Below are positions 1 to 10,450 of a DNA stretch of 64,000 nucleotides, piece by piece. The stretch is from Ceratopteris richardii (lineage: Eukaryota; Streptophyta; Polypodiopsida; Polypodiales; Pteridaceae): positions 225,559,586 through 225,623,585 of the forward strand of contig CM035407.1 of the NCBI GenBank assembly GCA_020310875.1, in the 5' to 3' direction. The notes beneath the pieces were generated by a model. That model did no database searches. It was not told where the DNA came from and saw only the letters and a program-made list of their open reading frames with translations. Numbering within the stretch: the stretch's first letter is position 1; the number at the start of each line of letters is the position of its first letter. The position numbers and the translations under genes were made by a program.

Positions 1-2198
1 CTCCATATGAGGCTTGCCATGACTGCAAGCATCTGTTGCTCATCTGCGTGTTTTTGGTTGTTTGGCATATGCACTAGTGCCTGAACAACATCACAGAAAA
101 TTGGATGATAAGGTAGTAAAATGTATTTTTGTTGGGTACAGTTCTGAAAGTAAAGGCTATCGTCTGTATCATCCACATACTAAACACATTATGGTTAGCC
201 ATGATGTTGTCTTTGTGGAAGATGCTATTCAGACATTGCTTTCATGTACTAAGGAGACATCTGTTAGCTCCAAATACATGTATGATACTTTGATGCCTCT
301 TTTTATAGGTGGACAGTCTGCTGGTCCTAATGAGGCAACTTCTCAGCCTTTGCAGGCTTCATATGATGATGCAAATCATTCCATTTCTGATGCAGATTTA
401 CATGATGCACTTGTTGATAAGAGAGTTGATATTGAGCAAACAAAAACTATGCCAAAATGGCTGGTGGAGACTTTGTGTGATAGCAAATTAGATGCACCTT
501 TGTCATATCGTACTCGTTTAGGCTCTCATAGTGCCTCCTTTGCATCAGATTGCTATGCTATGGCTGCGTCTAGTCTCTATGATGAGAATGAGCCTGTTTC
601 TTTTGATGAAGCACAGAATTCAGAAAATTGGATGGCTGCTATGCAATCTGAATATGATGCTATAATGAAGAATGGTACATGGTCTTTATGTGAATTGCCT
701 CTTGGCAAGAAGGCCATTGGCACTAAGTGGGTATACAAGCTGAAGCATAAACCTGATGGTACAGTTGATAGGTATAAGGCTAGGCTTGTTGCAAAGGGTT
801 ATGCACAGGAAAGAGGCATTGATTTCGATGAGACCTTTGCACCTACATACCGTATGACTATTGTTCGGAGCATTTGTGCACTTGCAGCCCATCATGGTTG
901 GAATGTACATCAGTTAGACATTAAAACAGCATTTCTGAATGGTGACTTGCATGAAGAAGTGTATGTTTTTTAGCCCCATGGCTTTGTGCAGAAAGGACAT
1001 GAAAACCAGGTGTGTAGGTTAAAGAAGGCATTATATGGTTTAAAGCAAGAACCACGTGCTTGGTATGAGAAGATACATGCCTATCTGATTGCACATGGTT
1101 TTGAGAACAGTCCAACTGAAAGCACCTTATATGTTAAGCATGCTAATGATGTGCTTCTGATCATTGTTATCTATGTTGACGACATGCTGCTCACTGGTCC
1201 TATTGAGAAGCATATTGCTGATTTCAAGGCTGATTTGCATGCCTCATTTGAGATGTCTGATTTGGGCCATTTGCATCACTATTTGGGCATTCAGTTTATG
1301 CAAGTTGATGGTGGAATGGCTTTGTGTCAAACAAAATATATTGACACATTATTGTAGCATTTTGGCCTTGAAGACTATAAGCCTATTGCCACTCCTATGG
1401 AGACATGTTTATGATTGAGTCTTCATGATGCTGGAGATGCATTTGATGTTGTTCTCTATCAGCAGGCTATTGGATGCTTGATTTACTTATGCATTACTCA
1501 GCCAGATATTCAGTTTGTTGTCTCACAGATGAGCAGGTTTATGCATTGCCAGGAGTCAAGCATTGGAAGGCGGTTAAGCGCATCTTTCAGTTACTTGAGT
1601 GGTACTCGGCTACTTGGGTTGTTTTATCCCAACAGGGGATCACTACTTCCAGATTTGCATGCTTTTTCTGACTCAGATTGGGCTGGTTGCTATGACACTC
1701 GTGTGTCCACTAGTGGCTTTTGCTTCATGCTTGGTAGCTCATGTATATCTTGGTTGAGCAAGAAGCAGCCTACTATGGCCACTTCTAGTTGTGAGGCTGA
1801 GTATAGGGCAGCTTTCACAGCTATTGTTGAGTGTGTGTGGCTCAGACGCCTTATGGCTGATTTGGGTGTTGGCCAGTCTTCTGCCACCACCATCTTCACT
1901 GACAGTCAGAGCACATTGGCAGTTGGAACCCTATGTTCCATGCTCTCACTAAGCACATTGAGGTGCATTATCATTATGTCAGGGGGAGGTTCTTTGCTGG
2001 GGAGATCAGCTTGGCATATGTGCCCACGCAGGAGAACATTGCAGACCTTTTCACAAAGGCTCTGCCTAGGGAGAAGTTTGAAGCTTTCCGCAAAGCTTTG
2101 GGCTTACTTCCTTTCGTGGAGTGATTTCCACATAGCTTGGCACTTCCTTATACATGAGTGCCAGCTCCTTGTTCACCGCATCACTCCCAAGGGGGATT
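1..2198 (+). mobile_element. Ty1/copia family A, 3' part of pol (integrase end, RT, RNase H)
   Basis: Old LTR retrotransposon, broken at several places and cut by the window edge. Parts in order: the integrase C-terminal region with the copia signature YALVPEQHHRKLDDKVVKC and VKCIFVGYSSESKGYRLY (about 60-230), an acidic linker, reverse transcriptase (about 590-1350; GTKWVYKLK, RYKARLVAKGYAQ, YVDDMLLTGP) and RNase H (about 1660-2120; SSCEAEYRAAF, TKHIEVHYHYVRGRFF, DLFTKALPREKFEAF). A purine-rich tract at about 2187-2197 comes just before the LTR. Pieces of the same family recur at 2965-3130, 7510-8460, 12891-14396, 33116-33720, 40405-41460 and 43155-47160. Confidence 0.9.
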
Positions 2199-2429
2199 TG
2201 TTGATATATTTAGGTAGTGATGTGTGTGAACACTCTAGGACCGTCGGGGCACTTTTTTCCCTCTTTAGGAGGTTTTTTTCCCCCGGCTTGTATATACGCC
2301 TATTGCCCTAATGGGCTACTTATCTTTGTACATTCTCTAGTAATACATCCAGTATTGTGTGTTTGTGCTCCAAGCTTCTTCTTCTTCCTTGTGTTGTTCA
2401 CGTGCTTTCGCAGACATCTATCTCCAACA
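2199..2429 (+). repeat. 3' LTR of copia family A
   Basis: Begins TGTTGATATATTTAGG right after the polypurine tract and ends near TCTCCAACA, about 231 bp. The same sequence, diverged, forms the LTRs at 12891-13086 and 45820-46052. All three share the block TAGTGATGTGTGTGAACA near the start and AATACAT(C/T)CAGTATTGTGTG further on. Confidence 0.75.
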
Positions 2430-2439
2430 CTACATTATA

Positions 2440-2960
2440 AAAAAACACCATCTATAAGAAGGTGGCATTGAGTATTGCTTTATAGGCCACTCTATATGCC
2501 CAAACACCGTGATGTAGTTGTTTGTCCCAATCAAAACATTTGCTATTCATGAGCTTAGTCAAAACAATACCTAGGATCTTATTTGTGCCTTCTCCTTGTC
2601 CACTGGCTTCTAGGTGATATGGGGCAACTTCTTGTGAGTAAAGTATTCGATGAATTCATTCAAACAGTGGGTACCACAATCACTTTCCAACTCTATCGAT
2701 AAGCCATATCAGGTAAATACGTTCTCGAATAAAAACTTTAGTGTTGTTTGTTCATCATTCTTTGTAGTTTCCTTCACCTCCACCCATTTTCTTATATAAT
2801 CTATAGGACCAACAAAGTTTGTTCTCCACTTGGAGAATGCACATCCTCCCATCATGGGACTCAGTGGCATCTCATCCTTATGTATCAGATACTGAGTTTG
2901 TTGAAATATGTCACATCGTTTTACATAAGTACGTGCATCCATGTGAAGGGTTAGCCACCA
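2440..2960 (-). mobile_element. Ty3/gypsy integrase fragment
   Basis: Read on the minus strand this gives gypsy integrase features: a zinc-binding segment (YVKRCDIFQQTQYLIHKDEM), the core start (MGGCAFSKWRTNFVGPIDY, then KWVEVKETTKNDEQTT), and toward 2440 the SGQGEGTNKILG-like stretch. It is the same family as the plus-strand integrase at 15690-16865 (KWVEVKATTKNDAQTTAKFL). Broken relic with several breaks, joined directly to copia sequence on both sides. Confidence 0.8.
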
Positions 2961-2964
2961 AAAT

Positions 2965-3130
2965 CTAGCAAACAATATGGCCTTGATCACCCTACCGGGT
3001 GTCCAATTGATGTACATTCCAACCATGATGAGCTGCAAGTGCACAAATGCTATGAACAATGATCATCCGGCTTGTGGGAGCAAAGGTCTCATCAAAATTC
3101 ATGCCTCGCTTAAGCATAACCTTTGGAGGT
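2965..3130 (-). mobile_element. Copia family A RT scrap
   Basis: The minus-strand translation resembles the RT stretch HHGWNVHQLDI with the preceding IDFDETFAPTYR motif. It is nearly the same sequence as 7985-8120, but here it is only about 160 bp. Its right end is the left edge of the 2.5-kb block that is also present at 26541. Confidence 0.7.
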
Positions 3131-5671
3131 GGTGCTTACGCTTGAGCTACACCCTATAATTGTTAAGTCGTTGCACCACAATAGCTACCTACATAAGTTC
3201 ACATTCCAACTGGTTGTAAATCATTAATACTTCTATTACTAGTTGATTCATCACATTCAGTTCTGCTTCTGCATACTTCATGTTGTATGACCTGCTATGT
3301 ACCTACAACTTTAGCTTCACTTCATATGAGACCCTCAGGTCATCTTCAATGTCAACCAAGTAGCCTCTACCTTCAGTCCACGTATATCTGTTAGCAACAT
3401 ATTCAGCAAAAATTCTTTTGTTTTGGACTTGATTGTCTCTTATCACAACATGTAATAAGATTTTGTTAGATGAGTCAATCTAAGCATGTATGAATAATCC
3501 ATTGGAACTTATATAATCGTAGTTTGTTAGATGGGTGAATCAAAACATATATGAGGAATCCATTGGCCTCCTTCATATGTAATCAAATTCTCCGTCCACA
3601 TTTATGTTGGGTCTCCTCAGTTCTTTGATCACTTCAATAAATAATTTCCAACATCCCCAATTAGACATTACAGTCCTAACACAAGAGAAATGTATCTCAA
3701 GAAGATGAAGCATATCAGAATTAGTAGTCTTTGACTCGCACTACTCGCTTTCAAGCTCACAATTAAAAAGTGCTCTCTCAAAGGAATTTATTATGATTTA
3801 TCTAAGCTCTTAGATGAGAATCACAAACAAGTGAACTAAATAAGAGTCAATTAGGGTCAAATTCGACCAGTAACAATATTAGTATGTAACAATATACTTG
3901 GGAAGATTAAAATTAATTTATTTGTAAATTCAGTATTTTTTTAGGATTAAGAAAGAATCAAGATTCAAAGATACATATATGCATCTCTCATTATCCATAT
4001 ATGATATATGCATGTGCATTGCATGGCATACATATGCATGTGTGTGCGATGTATGTCATTATTCATATATGCAATGTGTGTCATATTATATATATGCATA
4101 GCATTCCATATCTTAGCATTTGGTATAGCACCTCCGTAGGCATATCGTACGTATCCTACCAAATGTTTTGTACTACCTTGCTCCCTTCAAATCGTCTTGC
4201 ATACTATTGTTGAAAGATAAAAATCTTACTTCATTCTTTCCATACTTCAAGGCCTAAGCAATAATGCATAAAGCCCAAGTCTGTCATTTCAAATTTTGAG
4301 CTTGAGGCATCTTTCATTTGCAGAAGAAGAGCATCATCATTTCATGTAATCACAAAGTCGTCTACATAGAGTACAATCATAATTGTCTTCCTGCCTCTCT
4401 TCAGTACAAACAAGTTAGCATCAAAAGCACATCTTTTGAAACCTAGATCCAAGAGATACTTATCTATCTGATGGTACCATGCTCTAGGGGCTTGCTTCAG
4501 CCCATATAATGCCTTCTTAAACTTACATAGCTTCGCTCTCTAAGTGAAGAGGCTCAAACACTGGCGGCTGAGACACATATACCTCCTCCTTGAGGTATTC
4601 ATTCAAAGAGCCAAGTCATCCATATCATACACTAGCATCAATGTGATACACTAGTCATCCTTTATGTGTAGCCAAAGCTTGTACTACTTAGATAGTAGTC
4701 ATCCTTGCAAGTGGCACAAATGATTCACAAAATTCAATCCCTTCAACTTGTGAGTAGTCAAGCGGAACAAGTCTTGCTTTGTAGTTTTCCAAAGTAACAT
4801 CAGCCCTATACTTTAGCTTCTAGACATGCCATGACTTTGCACTTAGGGGATTGATCCACTAGCTCCCAAGTTCCATTCTTCATGATATTGTCGTATTCTG
4901 TTTGCATAACAGCCCTCCAATTCGGATCTTGGAGTGCCTCTTCAACATTGGTTGGTTCCTTTGCTTGTCCTTGAATGAGTGATTTAAGTCACCAAGGTTG
5001 GATTTACAATCAGGTCACTTACTCGTTTCTACTCCTCTATTTTCTATGATCACCTTGGTCCATCTACAGCCTGTTCTAGTGACTATGGGATGGGGTTTGC
5101 AAAGTAATAGAGCTTCCTCACTAAATGTGGCAATGGCTTTTCCGTTTGGGTGATGATAGGTTGGTGAGTTTTAGACTCATCATTTGAAGATGATGCTTCT
5201 TTCCCTTATGTAGAAGGCATAGCTCTTGGGCCAAGTTCATAACGGAATGCCCCTTCACCCGATCATAAAGTGAAAGCTCTCTTTTCCTCCACTGCACATG
5301 GCTACTGCTCATTAAACACCACATCCAAACTCGTCATGAATTTTTTGGTCTCAAGTTCATAAAGCTTATAAGCCTTCTTATCCTCATTGTACCCAAAGAG
5401 GATACATTTGATGCTTTTTTATTGAAGCTTGTTTCTCTATCTATCTGGAACATGTGCATGACATTCACTTCCAAATACTTTGGAATGGAAAACAAATGTC
5501 TTTTTATTAGTGTATGCCTCTTGTGGAGTCTTTTCATCAAGTGCCTTCGTGTATCTTCAATTGAAGACATGGACGACAATGTATGCCCAAAATTGATTTG
5601 ATAATTTTTTTTCCCTTAAACATGCACCTTGTCATCTCCATGATGGTTCAATTCTATAGTCCTCCACAAGT
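3131..5671 (-). mobile_element. Decayed minus-strand copia block, copy 1 of a 2.5-kb duplicated segment
   Basis: Broken Ty1/copia relic, many breaks. On the minus strand an integrase C-terminal region lies at about 5330-5580 (KRHLFSIPKYLEVNVMHMF, DRETSFNKKASNV) and RT at about 4330-4620 (KKALYGLKQAPRAWYHQID, LYVDDFVIT). The segment is almost the same as 26541-29094, both in the coding relics and in the non-coding part at 3140-4250. Left and right neighbours differ between the copies, so the block edges are sharp. An alternating ATATGCAT-rich patch lies at 3975-4110. Confidence 0.75.
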
Positions 5672-7239
5672 AACATGAACTAGAAAGATCTACCCAAGGC
5701 TTGTGTAGACATTTTTCAACACAGATCAACATGCACCAGGATAGAGAACTCAAATTCTCAAATTTCCAAGAGTAATGCAGCTACAAAGATGGTGTTCCAC
5801 CTGTGCTCTCCCAATATGGAGCTTAGATGGCAATCTAGATAGAGTCTAGATGAAGGGCCTACTAGTGCACAATGCTAGGTAGAGCTACACATGGACCATG
5901 CTTATATAGTTTCAATAATGGGAGTCCATATAGATAGATTGTAGTTGGAAGAGAAAATAATTGACAAAATATATAATTTGACAATATCTCCATGACCAGA
6001 AGTCCTACATTCTTGGCCGTCCACACTGTGGGGATAAGCCCCTTGGACCCTGTAGAAGGGGGCAAGCCCCCTTTGCACTCTCCCATTAAAGTTCTATGTG
6101 GAAATCATGGGGCACCACAAGGCCTTTATTTTTCTCTTGAATGGAAACTCAATGGCCCCAATGTTTATGTCCTACATGGCTAGGGTCACAAAGATCATCT
6201 ATTATCATGGACGGACACACACATAGCTCATCTAACTTGGAATCGCTTTTCCTCATAATGGGGGCCTTACAACTTAGAGCACCATGGATCATTCGCAATC
6301 ACTTGAGGTGGATTACATTGAGTATATCTACAAGACCTCATCTAACATGGAGGCTAAGGTTCCAAAAATGTTTGAGTTCTCACCATGGCTTCTCCTCATA
6401 ATAGAGGCCTTACACCTTAAAGCATCATGGATCATTTATGGTCACTTGAGGATGGAGCATTTGAGTATATCTGATAGGTACATCACTTGAGACGTTTATC
6501 CATTCAACACTATTGCCCTTCACACACATCCATAAAATGGCAACATTGTGACCTTCAGCCAAAGTTCGGGCAAAAAACAATGAAAAAGCCAAAAAAGCAA
6601 TTAGCATAGGTTGCATCACAATTCACACAAAAGTGTTAAAAATGATTTTTTCTTTTATTTAGCTTCTAATAGGTGCTTTTGGGTGGGATTGATATAGACC
6701 ATTGACCTAGTTAGCTTATCAATGACTAAATCTCAGCCATTTATCATAAATTGAAGAAAAGCCTAGAAATTAGAATTTAGATTTTGAGGAGTTTTAGGTC
6801 ACTAATGGATAAGTCTTACATATCACTAGAAAGCTCTTGATGAGTACCTTAAGAATATGCAACAAAAGTTTTGACTTATCTTTTAGCAACATTGATCATA
6901 TCTAAAAATTAAGGCTTGCTGGCAATCAGGGTTTGACCCTCAATATGGCATTGTTTTCCAATAGGATTTTAGTTTATGAAAACAACAACATAAATTTGTA
7001 ATTGATCTCCTCTCAAGTCCCTAAACAATGGAGTCCTTCATGAGGTTTGGTCTGGCAGATCAGCTTTATATGGTCACCTACACATCTTTATTCGTGATGC
7101 TTTTGTGCTTGTTAGGCCTAAGTTGAAAAGTAAATTAGAAACCAAGTCCATGAAGGGAAATCATGGATTATGGAGATGAAGCTAAAATGGACTACAAGAT
7201 ATGGCTATCTCAGCAACCTTCAAGGCCAAAATGCTACAA
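5672..7239. other. No gene; LTR-like non-coding sequence with an internal repeat
   Basis: No coding sequence recognised. The part from about 5785 to 6500 resembles 42675-43130 (shared GTGCTCTC start, TTAGATGG and ATCTAGA words, and AATGGGGGCCTTACAA), suggesting diverged LTRs of one uncharacterised family. From about 6500 to 7240 nothing is recognised. Confidence 0.4.
6251..6472 (+). repeat. Two-copy direct repeat, 143-bp spacing
   Basis: A segment of about 80 bp starting CCTCATAAT(G/A)G(G/A)GGCCTTACA and ending TTGAGTATATCT occurs at 6251-6331 and again at 6394-6472, with roughly 80 percent identity by eye. A related GGGGGCCTTACAA word also occurs at 43070. Confidence 0.7.
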
Positions 7240-7430
7240 TAATATGTCAAGTTGTGTAGCGAGCATCGCCTACTGGCTCAAGGTCTGAACTCAATGGGAG
7301 GAAGTATTGAGTTCAAGTCCTATCTAAACATATCCATAAGATCTATAAGATGGGTGCCTCTACCTTACAAGGTTGGGTGTGTTCCTTTACAATTCATTGT
7401 ACGTTCAAAAATAATACTAATAATAATAAT
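7240..7430 (+). mobile_element. Possible tRNA-derived SINE
   Basis: A box-B-like AGTTCAAGTCC at 7310-7320 is preceded about 40 bp upstream by a weak box-A-like TAGCGAGCATCG (7258-7269). The unit ends in a TAA-type microsatellite (AATACTAATAATAATAATC, about 7412-7430), as many SINEs do. No known family is recognised and the box A match is poor, so chance similarity is possible. Confidence 0.25.
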
Positions 7431-7509
7431 CTGTCAATATATTTTGATTAACACAAAGCTATTCCTCCATCAATTGGCATAAATTGAATGCCCAAATGTG
7501 ATGCAAATG

Positions 7510-8460
7510 CCCCAGATCTGACATCTAAAAAGAGTCATGCAAATCAGCCTTAAATTCAGTAATATGCTTCTCATTAGGACCAATGAGCAGCATATTATCA
7601 ATATATGCTACCATGATCAGAAGTACATCATCAACTGGCTTAACATATAAGGCCTTCTCAGTTGGACTGTTTCCAAAACCATGTGCTAGCAAGTAGGCAT
7701 GTATCTTCTCATGCCAACCATGTGATGCTTGCTTCAAACCATATAATGCCTTTTTCAACCTACACACTTTGTTTTCATGCTTTTTCTACACAAAACCATG
7801 GGGCTGAACTTCATGTAAGTTACCATTCAGAAATGCAACTTTAATGTGCAACTCTAATGTTCAACTAATCTGGTGCTTGTTTCAAACCATATAATGCCTT
7901 TTTAAACCTACACACTTTGTTTTCATGCCCTTTCTACACAAAAACATGGGGCTGAAATACATACACTTCATGTAAGTTACCATTTAGAAATGCAATTTTA
8001 ATGTCCAACTGATGTACATTCCAACCATGATGAGCTGCAAGTGCACAAATGCTATGAACAATGATAATTCGGCATGTGGGAGCAAAGATCTCATCAAAAT
8101 TAATGCCTCGCTTGAGCATAACCTTTGGAAACTAGCCTAGCCTTATACTTGTCAACTATTCCATCAAGCTTACATTTAAGCTTGTATATCCATTTAGTGC
8201 CAATGGCCTTTTCTCTTGGAGGCAAATAACATAAAGACAAAGTACCATTTTTCATAATAGCATCATATTTTGATTGCATAGCCACAAACAATAATAAACG
8301 CCCATTATTCATTTTGAACAGGATTTGCATATTGTTTTAGGTGTAGAGGCCTCTACAACAACCATTGCAACCTCTTTCCTCCTTGCCTCTTTTGCAACTC
8401 GTTTAGGACAACTTTCTTTGACATGATCATTTGCCTTACAAGTTTGTTTTTATCCTAAAT
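7510..8460 (-). mobile_element. Copia family A fragment: gag end plus RT, minus strand
   Basis: Broken relic with several breaks. In minus-strand order it has the C-terminal gag piece (about 8460-8341; matches the VVVEASTPK end of the plus-strand gag at 14396), then RT (8330-7525; GTKWIYKLK, YKARLVSKGYAQ, HHGWNVHQLDI, KKALYGLKQASHGW). A short stretch around 7860-8000 repeats part of 7735-7850. Confidence 0.85.
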
Positions 8461-8752
8461 ACTTCATTTTGGAGTATAAACGTGCTGCAATATCATGATT
8501 ATAGCTTCAGATGAACATTAAAGTTAGCTTTCTAGAATGTCCATGACATGAGGATCCATATGATGTGAATAACCTATTTTAGCAAAAATTAGGGTTAGGG
8601 TTTTCTCCCAATTCGGGCATCTGATGATTGTATGTTATATACCAAATGAAAGCTCTCTTGAAGAACTATATAATGGTGTCATAATAATTTTTGAAGTTAT
8701 GTGATTGTTGTAGAAGTAAGTCTCATTGCAGGTGGTCTAAGGCAGCAGAAGA

Positions 8753-9060
8753 GAACAATGTCACAAATTGTTCTTTTTCAAGATTGGTCCAAGACAGTAG
8801 AGACAAATTTAACAAAATGGTTCATGGACTGATTTAACGAGGAAGAGACCAATTTCACAATATTAATTTTTAGAATTCATCTAAGGCAAGCAGGAAGACC
8901 AATTTCACAAATTGGTCTATCGACTAATTTCTCGAGGAAGAGACTAATTTCACAAGACTAATTTTCATAATTCAAGGCAAACAAAAGAGACCAATTTCAA
9001 ACATTGGTCTAAGGAATAACTTCACTAGCAAAGCAAGAGAGACCAATTCCACAAATTGGT
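8753..9060. repeat. Cluster of degenerate palindromes
   Basis: Four or more palindromic units with arms AGACCAATTT and AAATTGGTCT around CAC or a similar centre. The perfect one is at 8896-8918. Near-perfect ones lie at 8988-9010 and 9041-9060, a diverged one is at about 8753-8774, and half units lie between them. Confidence 0.8.
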
Positions 9061-9240
9061 ATATGGAATAATTTTCCAAAAAAGACCAATTTCTCAAAAT
9101 TCATCCGAGGCTGGATCTCAAATGCATTCAAGGCTCATATCACTGGAAACTTAAAGAGAAGGACCCACCAAAAGCAGTTGATCAGAATAAGAGAATGGAG
9201 ACAAAGAGAACATATAAAGACAATGGAGACCAAAGTACAT

Positions 9241-9342
9241 GATTTGGTAGAGTGTTGATAGAGTATTGGATTTGGTAAAGTGCTAACAAAGTACCGGATT
9301 TGGAAGAGTGGTGACAGAGTACTGGATTTGGCTGAATATTAG
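9241..9342 (+). repeat. 28-bp tandem repeat, about 3.6 units
   Basis: Units start at 9241, 9269, 9297 and 9325, each opening with GATTTGG followed by AGAGTG-like and AGAGTA-like words. Units differ by several bases. The period is exact at 28 bp over the first three units. Confidence 0.85.
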
Positions 9343-9604
9343 AAAAGTGAGAGTGAAGGAGATAGACTAATGGAGTAACCGACTAACAAGGAATATTATA
9401 TAAGGAAAGGAATTTGAGTTCCAAGGGATATCAGATATCATATGTGATATATCAGAGATCAAGGTGAGGATACTTGAGTAAAGTGTGTCTCTACTATCAA
9501 GCTTCAACAACTTAGCCTAGGAGTTAGACAAACTGTAGATAATTAAAGAGTTCTTTCTTCTTCACTAACCTCCTATTGAGGAAAATTTGGAATAGAAGGT
9601 TTTC

Positions 9605-9794
9605 TAGAAGATAAAGCAACATCCTAATTGTCTTTGCCTTGGATAAGTACCATTATACAATATTCCACAAGTCTTTAGATACTAACAAATTCATCATTGT
9701 AAAACTCCAAATTGGATAGTTAGAAATTCCTTCAAGCTTATCTTCATTCTCAAGTCTATAATCACTCATCTTGTTAAGCGTGTATGTCAACTAT
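9605..9794 (-). mobile_element. Copia family D, gag N-terminus, minus strand
   Basis: Starting just inside the PBS, the minus strand encodes a typical copia gag start: MSDYRLENEDKLEGISNYP, then IWSFTMMNLLVSKDLWNIV. Only this first part is recognisable. Sequence to the left (below 9600) does not continue as gag. Old and incomplete. Confidence 0.65.
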
Positions 9795-9806
9795 GCTCTG
9801 ATACCA
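9795..9806 (-). other. Primer-binding site (initiator tRNA-Met), copia D
   Basis: The reverse complement reads TGGTATCAGAGC, the complement of the 3' end of initiator tRNA-Met used by many plant copia elements. It sits three bases from a TGTTGG that would begin the LTR on its right. Confidence 0.85.
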
Positions 9807-9808
9807 AA

Positions 9809-10450
9809 TGTTGGAATTAGGGTGGGCCTTAATAACAATAATCACAAGTCTTCAGGATCTTCGAACAAATGAACCTTAGCGTACACACCTTAAGACTCAA
9901 AATGAAATATACATTCATAAGTTCAGAGTTATCCAAACTTACAAACCCTTGATAGACAACACAAACACATACACATAAGAAAAAACAACAAACAAAAGCA
10001 AGAGACTACACAAAAATTAAGATCAATATAAGACATGAAAAATGCAAACAAGAAATAAAACCAATACAAAATGAACCACACCTTTTTTAATAATAATATT
10101 AATAATCAAATAATAATAATAATAATAAAAATAAATAAAAAGAAAACTATAAAAGAAAATAAATAAAAATAATAATAATTACGCACACACACACACACAT
10201 ATATATATAATAAAAACAAAAACAAAACAAAAAGTGCATCGTCAATTTCTATGTCTATCCAAAAAAAGAAGTATGAGACTTAAACTTTATCATGCATAGC
10301 TTGGACAAATAGCTATGAATTCCCTACTCATGTCATCAATGCTCTAGAGTAGGTGCAAACTTCAATAAAGAGTCTTTATACATAAATATCTCTAACAAAG
10401 TCAAAGAATTGAGTTTCTATCACTTCCGAAAGTGAAGGAATAATTAAAAT
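9809..10450 (-). repeat. Probable 5' LTR of minus-strand copia D; right end uncertain
   Basis: The stretch starts TGTTGGAATTAGGG immediately beyond the PBS, as an LTR of a minus-strand copia should. It is non-coding and A-rich. The outer LTR boundary is not visible, and no second copy exists in the window to define it. Confidence 0.4.
10088..10212. repeat. Compound microsatellite: TAA-rich, then (CA)n(TA)n
   Basis: TAA/AAT-rich low-complexity DNA followed by about nine CA and then five to six TA dinucleotides at 10183-10208. Confidence 0.85.

Larger units (their letters stand above)
8461..9600. other. No gene; repeat-rich non-coding DNA
   Basis: No coding sequence on either strand. The stretch holds degenerate palindromes (8753-9060) and a 28-bp tandem repeat (9241-9342), followed by a TATA-like TATTATATAAGG at about 9395. 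The organisation resembles an LTR or promoter region of an unrecognised element. Confidence 0.4.

Noticed and set aside
4001-4213. Histidine/tyrosine/methionine-rich small protein (also 27387-27629)
   Set aside because: It comes from the ATATGCAT-rich low-complexity patch and has no start context or homology.
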